This document shows, in pieces, positions 42,160 to 50,684 of a stretch of DNA of 64,000 nt (position 1 is its first letter; the number at the start of each line of letters is the position of its first letter). Under the pieces are notes generated by a model that was not told the origin of the DNA, made no database searches, and worked only from the letters and a program-made list of their open reading frames with translations. The translations under genes were made by a program, and so were the position numbers. The stretch comes from Chryseosolibacter histidinae (GTDB lineage Bacteria; Bacteroidota; Bacteroidia; Cytophagales; Cyclobacteriaceae): the NCBI RefSeq assembly GCF_018598225.1, contig NZ_JAHESF010000017.1, positions 1 to 64,000 on the forward strand. The letters run 5' to 3'.

Positions 42160-45100
42160 TTATCGTTTCGTACTGGCAACGGTTTTCTCCGCCGCCACCG
42201 TGCACTCAAATATAGCAGCGGCGTCGTTATTACGCGATACAATGATCTTGTCTGCCGCATTTTTAAATTTCAGGATGGCCATGTCACGGATATCTCCTCC
42301 CAGCCATAACGGTGCGTTTGGCAGGTAAGTGCTGGCTTTACCTTCGCTGAATTTCAACAGAAGTCCCATGGAAGCATCACTTTTGCCAAGCTGTACACGG
42401 TAAGGATAAAAGTTTCCGGCAACGATGATCTCCGGCTTGCCGTCATGGTCAACGTCGTGCTGCACAAAGGCGTTGGCAGCGGATACCTGTGCGAGGTCAG
42501 GCAGTGCTTTCAGGCTAAACCTTCCACCGGTGTTCTCCAGCCACGACGATTGCAGTGTGACCACTTTCAGGACCGCCGCGGAAGCAAGCTGTTCTTTTGT
42601 GAGGATGTTATCAACAGTTGCGTCTGCATAGTCGGCGTATTTGATAAATTTCTTGCGCAGTGGCGTAACCTGGTCGAGCAGCTCGTCACGTGACGCCATG
42701 GGATAGCTGTTACCCTGGATGTAATAACAGAGCAACGGATCGACGGCGCCATCGGCATTGATATCCTGCATGTAACACGTGAGTGGTTCAGCTTCAGAGG
42801 CGCGGAGCTGAAGGTTGAGGCCTGCGTTGCCCAGCAGAAAGTCCATGTCACCATCACCATCGGCATCCGTCTGTGAAATACTGCTCCACCATCCCTGCGT
42901 TTTGGAGAGCCGGAGGTCGTCGGTGATTTCCTTCAGCTTTCCTTTGTCATTGCGGAACACGCGCACGGGCATCCACTCTCCCACCAGGATCAGATCTGGC
43001 CATGAATCGTTGTTGATGTCTGACCATAATGCATCGGTGACCATGCCTGCAAGCTGCAGCGCCTCCCCTGTTTCACTGGCAACGTCTGTGAATTTCACCT
43101 GACCATCTCTGCTGTCATTGCGCAGCAGAGAACTTTTGGGGAACAGTGGATAGTTCTGCGCTGCAAGCCTTCCACCTACAAAGAGGTCGAGGTCTCCATC
43201 TTTATCATAATCGGCTGCAGCCGCACAACTTCCGCTGGTCTCTTCCGCTGGCAGCACACCGTGAGCCCGGCCGAAAGTGCCTGCACCGGTGTTCAGGTAT
43301 AGACGGTCCTGGTAGTACGGGTCACCCGGCGGGAATTCATTTCCGCCACTCACAACATAAAGGTCTGCATCGCCGTCGCCGTCTGCATCGAAGAACGTCA
43401 TACCTGTGTCTTCATACGCTGCGTCTTCTTGCCACGGCTGTGAAGGTGCTTTCTCAAGTCTTCCATCGTCGGTGCCAAAGTATAATGCTCCCGCCTGGCC
43501 TGTTGGGCCACCGAAAAATACGTCGTCATTGCCATCGCTGTTAACATCGGCCACCGCGAGCTTACCACCCAGGCGCGAGAGCTGGTATGGCACGAGGCGC
43601 TGCGCCTTGAAGTCGATGTAGCGGTTCTCTTGGTGTCTGAAGTCCAGGCCGGCCGTTGCAGTCACCTCTTTCAACAGGGGTGGCTGCACGGGTGCCTTCG
43701 GTGCCGGCACAGCCATCGCGTTTTCCTGCGGGATCAAAAGGGTCTGGTTGGGCTCAATGTTCTTCAAGACTGACACGGATTGGTCTGGCCACTGCACATC
43801 GATCTCCTCAATGAAAGTTGCTTTACCGATGCCAATGGTGAAGACAGGCTCCACGCTGGATTGATAGCCGCGACTGAAATGTGCTTCATGGCTGATGGTT
43901 CGATCCGCGAGTTTTACCTGAACCTTCGCACCTATACCCGCCGTATTGCCTTCTTTGCCTGCCAGCCTGATCTTGATGTAATTGTTCTGCTGTATTTTCT
44001 CCTGATGGTTCTGAAGCACGGAGATCTCGTCGTTGAGGTTGCTGGCCACAAGATCGAGGTCGCCGTCATTATCAAGGTCTGCATATACGGCGGCATTCGA
44101 GATGGCTTTTTGTGTGAGGCCCCAGGCTTCTGTCCTGTCGACAAAATGCAGGCCGTCTGTATTGCTGAAAGCGTATTTGGTGAGCTTGGTGGAGGGCATT
44201 TGCTGGATCACCTTGAGCATGTCAAGCGGATGGTTGTTGGTATTGGCTTCTTTCACAGCATCGCCCACGGTGTACTTCAGAAAGTCGAGGTTGGTGAAAT
44301 CGCGCAGGTAGCCATTGGTGATAAAAAGATCTTTGAGGCCATCGTTGTCGAAGTCTGCGAAGAGTGGCGCCCAGCTCCAGTCGGTATTGGAGATGCCCGC
44401 AAGCTGCCCGAGCTCGCTGAACCGCGGCAGGCTGTCGGGTGCAAAGCCCCGGTTGACCTGCAGTGTATTGCGCATATGCTGATGGTGGTAGCCACTGTCT
44501 ACGGCCAGGGAATATTTGTCGTATTCATCGGGACCTTTCAGCAGCTTCTGGCGATGATTGTCCTCCGGCAGCATGTCTACCACAAAGATGTCGGGCAGGC
44601 CATCGTTGTTGATGTCGGCGATGTCGGAGCCCATGCCATATTTGGAGAGGTGACCGAAGAGTGTGTGTGACACTTCCTTGAAGGTGCCATCGCCTTTGTT
44701 GATGTAGCAGAAGTCCTGCTCGTCATAATCGTTGGTAACATAGATGTCGGGCCAGCCATCGAAGTTGAGGTCGCTGATGGCGGCGCTGAGTCCGAAGTTC
44801 AGGCCACTGCCGTGGATGCCGGCCTGCGCACTTACTTCTACAAACCTGCCATGGTCATTGCGGTAGAGCTTGTTGCCAAAGTAAGGATGCCTGAGGTTGC
44901 GGAGCCGTTTCACGTTGAAGAACACGGAGTAGAACATGTTGGCGTGATTGAGCAGGAACATATCCAGGTCGCCATCGAGGTCCATGTCCAGGAAGTACGA
45001 TTGTGTGGAGAAGGTGCCGGGTGCATCGAGTCCATATTGCGCGGCCTGCTCCACGAATGTGGGAACTCCGCCGGGTTTGCATCCCTGGTTGATGAAGAGC

Positions 45101-45564
45101 TGGTTGGCACGTTTGGGGTGATCCATGATCACAGGTTTGTTAAAACCTTCTCCTTGCGCGTTACCTGAATAGCAGAGGTAAAGATCCTGCCATCCGTCTC
45201 CGTTCACATCGGCAAACGTCACACCCGTTTTCCAGTCGGGGCGCCCTGCCGTGTTCGATTGCCGCGTGATGTCTTCGAACTTCCAGCCTCCTTTGTTGAT
45301 GAAGAGCTTGTTGGGAACAGCGTTGCCGGAGAAATAGAGGTCCGTGAGCCCGTCATTGTTGATGTCAGCCGCCGCAACACCGCCGCCGTTGTAGGTGTAC
45401 TCGTACGTCATGATGTTGTTGTGCGCAGTTTCCGTGATCTCGTTCCTGAACGTCAGACCCGTATCCTCCGCTGGCATCAGCGTGAATTGCGTCTCCTGCC
45501 GGCATTGCTGCAAAAGCATACCAGTAAATAGAAGCAGCCATAGCCATCGTCTGCTTGTGCTCAT
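42160..45564 (-). CDS. VCBS/FG-GAP repeat lipoprotein with ASPIC/UnbV domain (CRTAC1-like)
   Basis: This 1134-residue lipoprotein (lipobox LLQQC) has a first propeller of FG-GAP/VCBS repeats, each with a D-x-[DN]-x-DG Ca-binding loop (DINNDGLTDLYFSGN, DVNGDGWQDLYLC, DLNFDGWPDIYVTNDYDEQ), an ASPIC/UnbV domain at about 530-600 (GIGAKVQVKLADRTISHEAH), then a second propeller (DVNSDGNDDVFFGG, DADGDGDADLYVVSGGNEFP). Such proteins are common near SusCD or GH genes in Bacteroidota, with an unclear role at the cell surface. A perfect hairpin sits in the leader 24-50 bp before the start. Confidence 0.92.
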   Translation of the reverse strand: MSTSRRWLWLLLFTGMLLQQCRQETQFTLMPAEDTGLTFRNEITETAHNNIMTYEYTYNGGGVAAADINNDGLTDLYFSGNAVPNKLFINKGGWKFEDITRQSNTAGRPDWKTGVTFADVNGDGWQDLYLCYSGNAQGEGFNKPVIMDHPKRANQLFINQGCKPGGVPTFVEQAAQYGLDAPGTFSTQSYFLDMDLDGDLDMFLLNHANMFYSVFFNVKRLRNLRHPYFGNKLYRNDHGRFVEVSAQAGIHGSGLNFGLSAAISDLNFDGWPDIYVTNDYDEQDFCYINKGDGTFKEVSHTLFGHLSKYGMGSDIADINNDGLPDIFVVDMLPEDNHRQKLLKGPDEYDKYSLAVDSGYHHQHMRNTLQVNRGFAPDSLPRFSELGQLAGISNTDWSWAPLFADFDNDGLKDLFITNGYLRDFTNLDFLKYTVGDAVKEANTNNHPLDMLKVIQQMPSTKLTKYAFSNTDGLHFVDRTEAWGLTQKAISNAAVYADLDNDGDLDLVASNLNDEISVLQNHQEKIQQNNYIKIRLAGKEGNTAGIGAKVQVKLADRTISHEAHFSRGYQSSVEPVFTIGIGKATFIEEIDVQWPDQSVSVLKNIEPNQTLLIPQENAMAVPAPKAPVQPPLLKEVTATAGLDFRHQENRYIDFKAQRLVPYQLSRLGGKLAVADVNSDGNDDVFFGGPTGQAGALYFGTDDGRLEKAPSQPWQEDAAYEDTGMTFFDADGDGDADLYVVSGGNEFPPGDPYYQDRLYLNTGAGTFGRAHGVLPAEETSGSCAAAADYDKDGDLDLFVGGRLAAQNYPLFPKSSLLRNDSRDGQVKFTDVASETGEALQLAGMVTDALWSDINNDSWPDLILVGEWMPVRVFRNDKGKLKEITDDLRLSKTQGWWSSISQTDADGDGDMDFLLGNAGLNLQLRASEAEPLTCYMQDINADGAVDPLLCYYIQGNSYPMASRDELLDQVTPLRKKFIKYADYADATVDNILTKEQLASAAVLKVVTLQSSWLENTGGRFSLKALPDLAQVSAANAFVQHDVDHDGKPEIIVAGNFYPYRVQLGKSDASMGLLLKFSEGKASTYLPNAPLWLGGDIRDMAILKFKNAADKIIVSRNNDAAAIFECTVAAEKTVASTKR

Positions 45565-45587
45565 CTTGTGATGGGTTTGTTTAAAAA

Positions 45588-45614
45588 ATAACGGAGGGAT
45601 TTAGCCTCCGTTAT
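45588..45614. promoter_or_regulatory. Perfect 10-bp hairpin in VCBS gene leader
   Basis: ATAACGGAGG and CCTCCGTTAT pair perfectly around GATTTAG. It lies 24 bp upstream of the VCBS lipoprotein start, on the transcribed side, and an A/T-rich run borders it. It could be an attenuator or mRNA-stability element, or a terminator of an upstream transcript. The rest of 45615-45858 shows scattered ACCGGCAACCGG-like and TTGACAA-like fragments. Confidence 0.45.
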
Positions 45615-45858
45615 CGCACTTAAATTAACCAACTTTACCCAATTTTTTTCAATTGGCAATCGACAAAGAATCAGTTGACAATATGTACCCCTAAACTCTT
45701 CGCCCCCCAACACCTCACCCTTCGTCGGTATACTTGCTGACACCACCCCAAACCGGCAACCGGTAAGTGTTTCAAATTTTTTCACACACGTAATGAGATC
45801 GCCATTTGGAATAGTTTGCGCTAGCTGCTTTCTTTAACGCCATTACGCGAGGAACTTT

Positions 45859-46656
45859 ATGGAGCACAGGCCACCAGAACTCAGGACCGTGAATGTGACA
45901 CGTTATGTTACGCCGCTGCGCGAAGGCGGATCGATGCCCGCTATTGTGGAAGCGGATGATCAGTTTTTATACGTGCTGAAATTCCGCGGCGCCGGCCAGG
46001 GCAGCAAAGCCCTCATTGCCGAGCTCATCGGTGGAGAGATCGCCCGCACCCTGGGCCTGAAGATCCCGGAGATCGTTTTCGCGGAGCTCGACAGCGCCTT
46101 CGGGCGGATGGAAGGCGATGAAGAGATTCAGGACCTGCTGAAAGCCAGCACGGGCCTCAACCTCGGACTGCATTATCTTTCAGGGTCCATCACCTTTGAT
46201 CCCCTCGCCATACCGGTCTCCCCGAAGCTAGCGTCGCAGATCGTGTGGCTGGATTGTTTGCTGATGAATGTCGACCGCACCACCCGCAACACAAACATGT
46301 TGTGGTGGCACAAGGAGCTCTGGCTCATCGACCATGGCGCCGCGTTGTACTTTCACCATTCGTGGCAGGATTGGCAGAAGGCCGCCACCAAGGCTTTTCC
46401 CATGGTAAAAGACCATGTGCTGCTGCAGCATGCCACGGTGTTGAATGACGTAGACCAGGACTTCCGCGCAAAGCTCACCCCGGAGCGCATTCGTGCTATC
46501 GTATCGTTGGTGCCTGACGCGTGGCTCACGGCAGACGCGCCCTTTGAGTCGCCGGACGCGCACCGGCAAGCCTACGTTTCATTCCTTGAAACCAGAATCG
46601 TAAATTCGGACCTTTTTATAAAAGAAGCACAACATGCAAGGGAATCACTTGTTTGA
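45859..46656 (+). CDS. HipA-like kinase family protein
   Basis: The 265-residue protein resembles the HipA_2-type kinase fold: YVLKFRGAGQGSKALIAELI (ATP-lysine and Gly-rich), GGEIARTLGLKIPEIVFAEL, WLDCLLMNVDRTTRNTNMLW (catalytic N-x-D-R region) and WLIDHGAALYFH (DH metal motif in place of DFG). It is far shorter than HipA toxin, and no HipB-like partner is present. It overlaps by 23 bp with the DUF3037 gene, a known neighbour of this family, so the two likely work together; target and role are unknown. Confidence 0.85.
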   Translation: MEHRPPELRTVNVTRYVTPLREGGSMPAIVEADDQFLYVLKFRGAGQGSKALIAELIGGEIARTLGLKIPEIVFAELDSAFGRMEGDEEIQDLLKASTGLNLGLHYLSGSITFDPLAIPVSPKLASQIVWLDCLLMNVDRTTRNTNMLWWHKELWLIDHGAALYFHHSWQDWQKAATKAFPMVKDHVLLQHATVLNDVDQDFRAKLTPERIRAIVSLVPDAWLTADAPFESPDAHRQAYVSFLETRIVNSDLFIKEAQHARESLV

Positions 46657-47020
46657 GTACGCTGTTATCCGTGTGGTACCGCATGTTGAGCGTGAAGAGT
46701 TTCTCAACGTAGGCATCGTGCTGTACTGCAAGCCACAGAATTTTTTAAAGACCCGCTTCGCGCTGGACGAAAAAAGATTGCTGGCGTTGTGCGAAAAGCT
46801 CGACCTGCAGGAGCTCAGGCAACACATCACTTCCTTCGAGCGCATCTGTGCGGGAGGCAAAGACGCCGGCCCTATCGGGAAACTCTCCATGCCCGAACGC
46901 TTCCGCTGGCTCACCGCCACCCGCAGCACCATGCTGCAAACGTCGAAAGTACATCCCGGACTCTGCACGGATGCGGAGGAGATGCTGGGGAGACTGTTTG
47001 AGCAACTGGTTCAGAGATAG
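46634..47020 (+). CDS. DUF3037 domain-containing protein
   Basis: The 128-residue protein is a DUF3037 member: FEYAVIRVVPHVEREEFLNV and GIVLYCKPQNFLKTRFALDE at the start, SMPERFRWLTATRSTMLQTS near the end. No function is established; the family occurs next to short HipA-like kinases, as here with a 23-bp overlap. The stop codon TAG is the first part of a CCAGTTG repeat element. Confidence 0.88.
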   Translation: MQGNHLFEYAVIRVVPHVEREEFLNVGIVLYCKPQNFLKTRFALDEKRLLALCEKLDLQELRQHITSFERICAGGKDAGPIGKLSMPERFRWLTATRSTMLQTSKVHPGLCTDAEEMLGRLFEQLVQR

Positions 47021-47167
47021 TTGCCAGTTACCAGTTGCCGGGCGGCCAGTTCAGTTCCGTGTAAATTTTTCCAGCGTGTTCTGATCCAATCTCCTGATCA
47101 ATAAACGAAACTTCGAGTTCACACAACGCCTAAACCGGCTATCCGGTAACTGGCAACCGGTAACCAA
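47018..47167. repeat. CCAGTTG-family inverted-arm element, copy 1
   Basis: The 5' arm (47018-47053) has TTGCCAGTTACCAGTTGCCGG units beginning in the DUF3037 stop codon; the 3' arm (47132-47167) has the complement (GGTAACTGGCAACCGG). The centre shares TGATCA-x-TAAACG and CACA...CCTAAAC-x-GGC with the copy at 61124-61270. Confidence 0.82.
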
Positions 47168-47201
47168 TTTTCCCTTATCTTCCGCCTATAACCATTAACC
47201 T

Positions 47202-49249
47202 ATGTTCAGACGACTACCTGCCCTGCTTCCGGGCATTCTATTGCTGGCCTCGTGTGCCAACAATAAGGAAGTAAAACTCGAAAAAGGTGTGGGCATCAAC
47301 ACCGCCTACATGGATACTACCGTGAACCCCGCGGACGACTTCTTTACCTTCGTGAATGGCAACTGGGTATCACAGACCCAAATCCCTTCCGACCAGGGAC
47401 GCTGGGGCTCTTTCAATGAGCTGGGGGAGAACACCCGCAACGCCGTGCTGTCAGTATTGAAAGACGCCGGCTCCGGCAATCTCTACAAAGATGGCTCCGA
47501 TCAGCGGAAGGCCGCCGATTTCTTTGTCATCGGAATGGATTCCACGCAAGCTGAGAACATGAGGCTGAAACCCATCGAGCCCTACCTGGAAAAGATCAAC
47601 GCCATCGCCAGTAAAAAAGATCTGCAGCAATACCTCGCCGAACAGCAGCGTGTGGACGGAGGCGCTTTCTTCGGCCTGGGTGTGAATACGGACCTGAAGA
47701 AAAGCAACGAGGTGGCACTCTACCTCAACGCCGGGGACTTGGACTTCCGGAACGCGACTACTATACCAAGACAGATGATAAATCGAAGGAAACGCGTGAG
47801 AAATATGTAGCGCACATCACCAGGATGCTGACGCTGGGCGAAGATCCTGCCAAAGGCGCTGCCGCAAAAAATATCATGGCAATAGAGACCACCCTCGCCA
47901 ACGGAACCATGACCAAGGAAGAGCGGAGAAATCCTGATAAACGTTATAACAAACGCGCCGTTGCCGACATGAGCAAGATGGTACCTTCTATCGACTGGAA
48001 GCAGTACCTCTCGTACCTCGGCATCAGCGGCATCGACTCGGTGATCGTGAGTGACGTGGGTTACATGAGCGCGCTTGAAAATGTGCTGAGCAAAAGTTCG
48101 CTGACTGATATCAAGGCATACCTGCGCTGGAGACTGCTGGACCGCACCGCTCCTTACCTAAACTACGACCTCGTTCGGGCCGACTTCGAGTTCAACACCC
48201 AATACCTGCGTGGCATCGACGCCCTTCGTCCACGCTGGAAACGGGTGCTGGACGCCACCAACGGCGCTGTGGGTGAAGCCATCGGCAAGCTGTACGTGGA
48301 GAAAAACTTTCCGCCCGAAGCCAAGGCCAAAGCAATGCAGATGGTGGAGAACATCAGGCTCGCTTTCGCTGACCGCATCAAAAACCTGGACTGGATGTCT
48401 GACTCTACAAAAGAGAAAGCGCTGAAGAAGTTGTCTACCTTCTCGGTGAAGATCGCCTACCCTGATGAGTGGCGCGATTATTCAAAGCTCGTGGTGGAGA
48501 AAAATCCCGAGAAAGGTTCTTATGCACAGAACGTCATGAATGCGCAGCAATTCAATTTCAACCGCCAGGTTTCCAAACTAGGCAAGCCGGTAGACCGCAA
48601 GGAGTGGCGCATGACCCCGCAGACAGTCAACGCGTATTACAATCCTACTTTCAATGAGATCGTTTTCCCCGCTGCCATCCTTCAGCCACCTTTCTATGAT
48701 TACCGTGCTGACGAAGCCGTGAACTATGGCGGCATCGGCGCAGTGATCGGGCACGAGATATCGCATGGCTTCGACGACCAGGGCAGCAAGTTCGATGCAG
48801 AAGGCAACCTGAAGAACTGGTGGTCGGCCGAAGACCTCCGGCGCTTCCAGGAAAAAGGAAAAGCGTACGCTGAACAGTTCAACAAGTATGAGCCCCTTCC
48901 CGGCGTCTTTGTTCAGGGTCAGTTCACCCTGGGCGAGAACATCGGCGACCTCGGTGGCGTCACTGTAGCGTACGATGGCCTGCAACGCCACCTGAAAGCG
49001 AACGGAAACCCGGGCCTCATCGAAGGATACACACCAGAGCAACGTTTCTTTATTTCATGGGGCACCATCTGGCGTTCGAAGTATAAAGACGAGACCCTGC
49101 GCACACAGGTGCAGACCGACCCGCACTCGCCCGGCATGTACCGAAGCAACGGACCGCTCACCAACTTCGCGGCGTTTTACGAGGCGTTCAACGTGAAGGA
49201 AGGCGATAAGATGTTCAGACCTGAGTCTGAGCGGGTGAAGATCTGGTAG
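47202..49249 (+). pseudogene. M13 family metallopeptidase (neprilysin-like), broken by a one-base deletion
   Basis: The lipoprotein (lipobox LLASC) opens GINTAYMDTTVNPADDFFTF and would be 682 residues if intact. At about 47733-47736 a G-run of four should be five: frame 1 goes off into unrelated residues and stops at 47810, while the correct continuation GLGLPERDYYTKTDDKSKET is in the next frame, running to 49249 with zinc motif VIGHEISHGFDDQGSK and the downstream GENIGDLGGV. Without the shift it is a standard M13 peptidase. This may be a real inactivating mutation or a sequencing error. No slippery site for programmed frameshifting is evident. Confidence 0.9.
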
Positions 49250-49255
49250 GGAAGA

Positions 49256-49436
49256 TGGTTGACAGTAGGCAAGATGGCAGTAGACAATGGGTGGGCGTTG
49301 AGATTCACGATTCGTGCTTTGCTCTGAATTATTGGATTCGAGAGAAGCACACAGACCAGTGTATGTCAGACGTACTGTTGTCTACTGCCCATTGTCAATT
49401 GTTTATTGTTCCTTGCCTACTGCCTACTATTATAAT
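49256..49436. repeat. TTGACAGTAGGCA-family inverted-arm element
   Basis: The 5' arm (49257-49290) follows the M13 stop in sense; the 3' arm (49376-49436) starts at the stop of the convergent KASIII gene and reads GTAGGCAGTAGGCAAGG... then ATTGACAATGGGCAGTAGAC on the minus strand. The two sense tails form an imperfect inverted repeat with an 85-bp centre. Confidence 0.8.
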
Positions 49437-50512
49437 TGGTACACCGGAATAATAAACGCTCCCCGTTCGGGGCCGGCGCCTACCACGGAGATGCATATCT
49501 TATCACCGGCTTCAATCACACCCGCTTTGAGATCGTCGTCGAGCAGCTTGATGGTGCTGGTGGTTACCAGGTTCCCGTATTTCACAACGTTGATACCGAT
49601 CTTCGAACGATCGATGGTATGTTCCTTGATCAACGTGTCGAGAAACGCGTTGGTGAGCATGGGACTTGCCTGGTGTGTGTATAGTTTTCTTACCTGATCC
49701 AGGTAGCCTGGCTGGTGGCGTTCCAGCTGCTGGTGATTCAGCGTCATACCCTTGATATAATATTCTTTGATGGAGTTGCCCGACATGGCAAAACAAGAAA
49801 GCGCTTCGCATTCCTGTGTGCCGGGAGGTGCCCACGCGCCGCTGCCATAGTAGTGGATCAACGGATCTTCGAAGCCATCTTCCTGCCCGAAGGCAAGCGA
49901 ATCACGTGAGTAGAAAGAATAGCCTGTAGGTTGCTCGGTTCTGCGCAGCACTACTGCGGAGGCGCCATCGGAAAAGAGCGCTGCCGACATCCACAGCGAT
50001 TTTCCCAGCGGATGCACCGCGTTGTTCTTGTAAACAGGTGTTTGTGTATAGAGGCTGCTGAGGCTGTACGAGATGATGAGGAAAGTTTTTCCAGCCATCT
50101 GTGATGCGAGCGCAATGGCCCGCGCCATGCCTGCACATCCGGCACCCAGTAATACGGGCACCACATGATCGGGCAGTCCGAGGTTCTTGTATAGGTGGAA
50201 GGCATCCTGGTCGAGCTGAACCTGGAAAGGTGAGCAGGTAACGATAATAGCAGCGTCGATCTCATCGGCCGTCACCTGCGCTTTTGCCATCGCTGCCTTC
50301 GCCGTATTCACCACCACGGCAGGATCCTTGAACACTTCCGGTGCCCAGCTCTTTGATTTGATACCAAGAATTTTTTCGATCATGCCACCGTCAAGATACT
50401 TCCCGGTTTTCTGGCGATCAGGAACCTGATAAAGATTTGCCCAGTCATCGATGGTGATGGGCTCTGCCACAAAAGACGACACGCCCGTGATCGCTAAATT
50501 GATTTCGTTCAT
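49430..50512 (-). CDS. 3-oxoacyl-ACP synthase III (KASIII)-like thiolase-fold enzyme
   Basis: The 360-residue protein has the thiolase fold with the KASIII catalytic set: Cys in LLGAGCAGMARAIALA (about residue 127), His in YTHQASPMLTN and Asn in VVKYGNLVTTSTIKLL. It starts MNEINLAITGVSSFVAEP. It lacks adjacent fatty-acid or polyketide genes, so its chain donor and product are unknown; it may be a housekeeping extra or part of a small secondary-metabolite route elsewhere. Its stop is the start of a TTGACAGTAGGCA-type repeat arm. Confidence 0.88.
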   Translation of the reverse strand: MNEINLAITGVSSFVAEPITIDDWANLYQVPDRQKTGKYLDGGMIEKILGIKSKSWAPEVFKDPAVVVNTAKAAMAKAQVTADEIDAAIIVTCSPFQVQLDQDAFHLYKNLGLPDHVVPVLLGAGCAGMARAIALASQMAGKTFLIISYSLSSLYTQTPVYKNNAVHPLGKSLWMSAALFSDGASAVVLRRTEQPTGYSFYSRDSLAFGQEDGFEDPLIHYYGSGAWAPPGTQECEALSCFAMSGNSIKEYYIKGMTLNHQQLERHQPGYLDQVRKLYTHQASPMLTNAFLDTLIKEHTIDRSKIGINVVKYGNLVTTSTIKLLDDDLKAGVIEAGDKICISVVGAGPERGAFIIPVYQL

Positions 50513-50684
50513 AAAAAATTAGTAGTTGTTAAATTTGTCTAAACGCCGGGCTCTTCTCCCCTGCTCAAGCCGTTAGATCGGGTTTTGTACAGGTGTGACA
50601 AATTCTCAATACAATTTTTTACGCGAACGATTGCTGAAGGAATGAACCTCCCGCGACATTGGGGATGCTGCCATGCGCTCTCCG

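Noticed and set aside
43780-44670. 296-codon open frame on the plus strand
   Set aside because: It lies antisense inside the VCBS/ASPIC gene; the long frame is due to the repeated Asp/Gly-rich codons there.
45859-47020. Classical HipBA toxin-antitoxin
   Set aside because: No HipB-type HTH gene is adjacent and the kinase is much shorter than HipA; only the weaker HipA-like/DUF3037 label is supported.
47202-47810. Programmed frameshift in the M13 gene
   Set aside because: There is no slippery heptamer or stimulating structure visible, and M13 peptidases are not known to use one; a one-base loss in a G-run is simpler.
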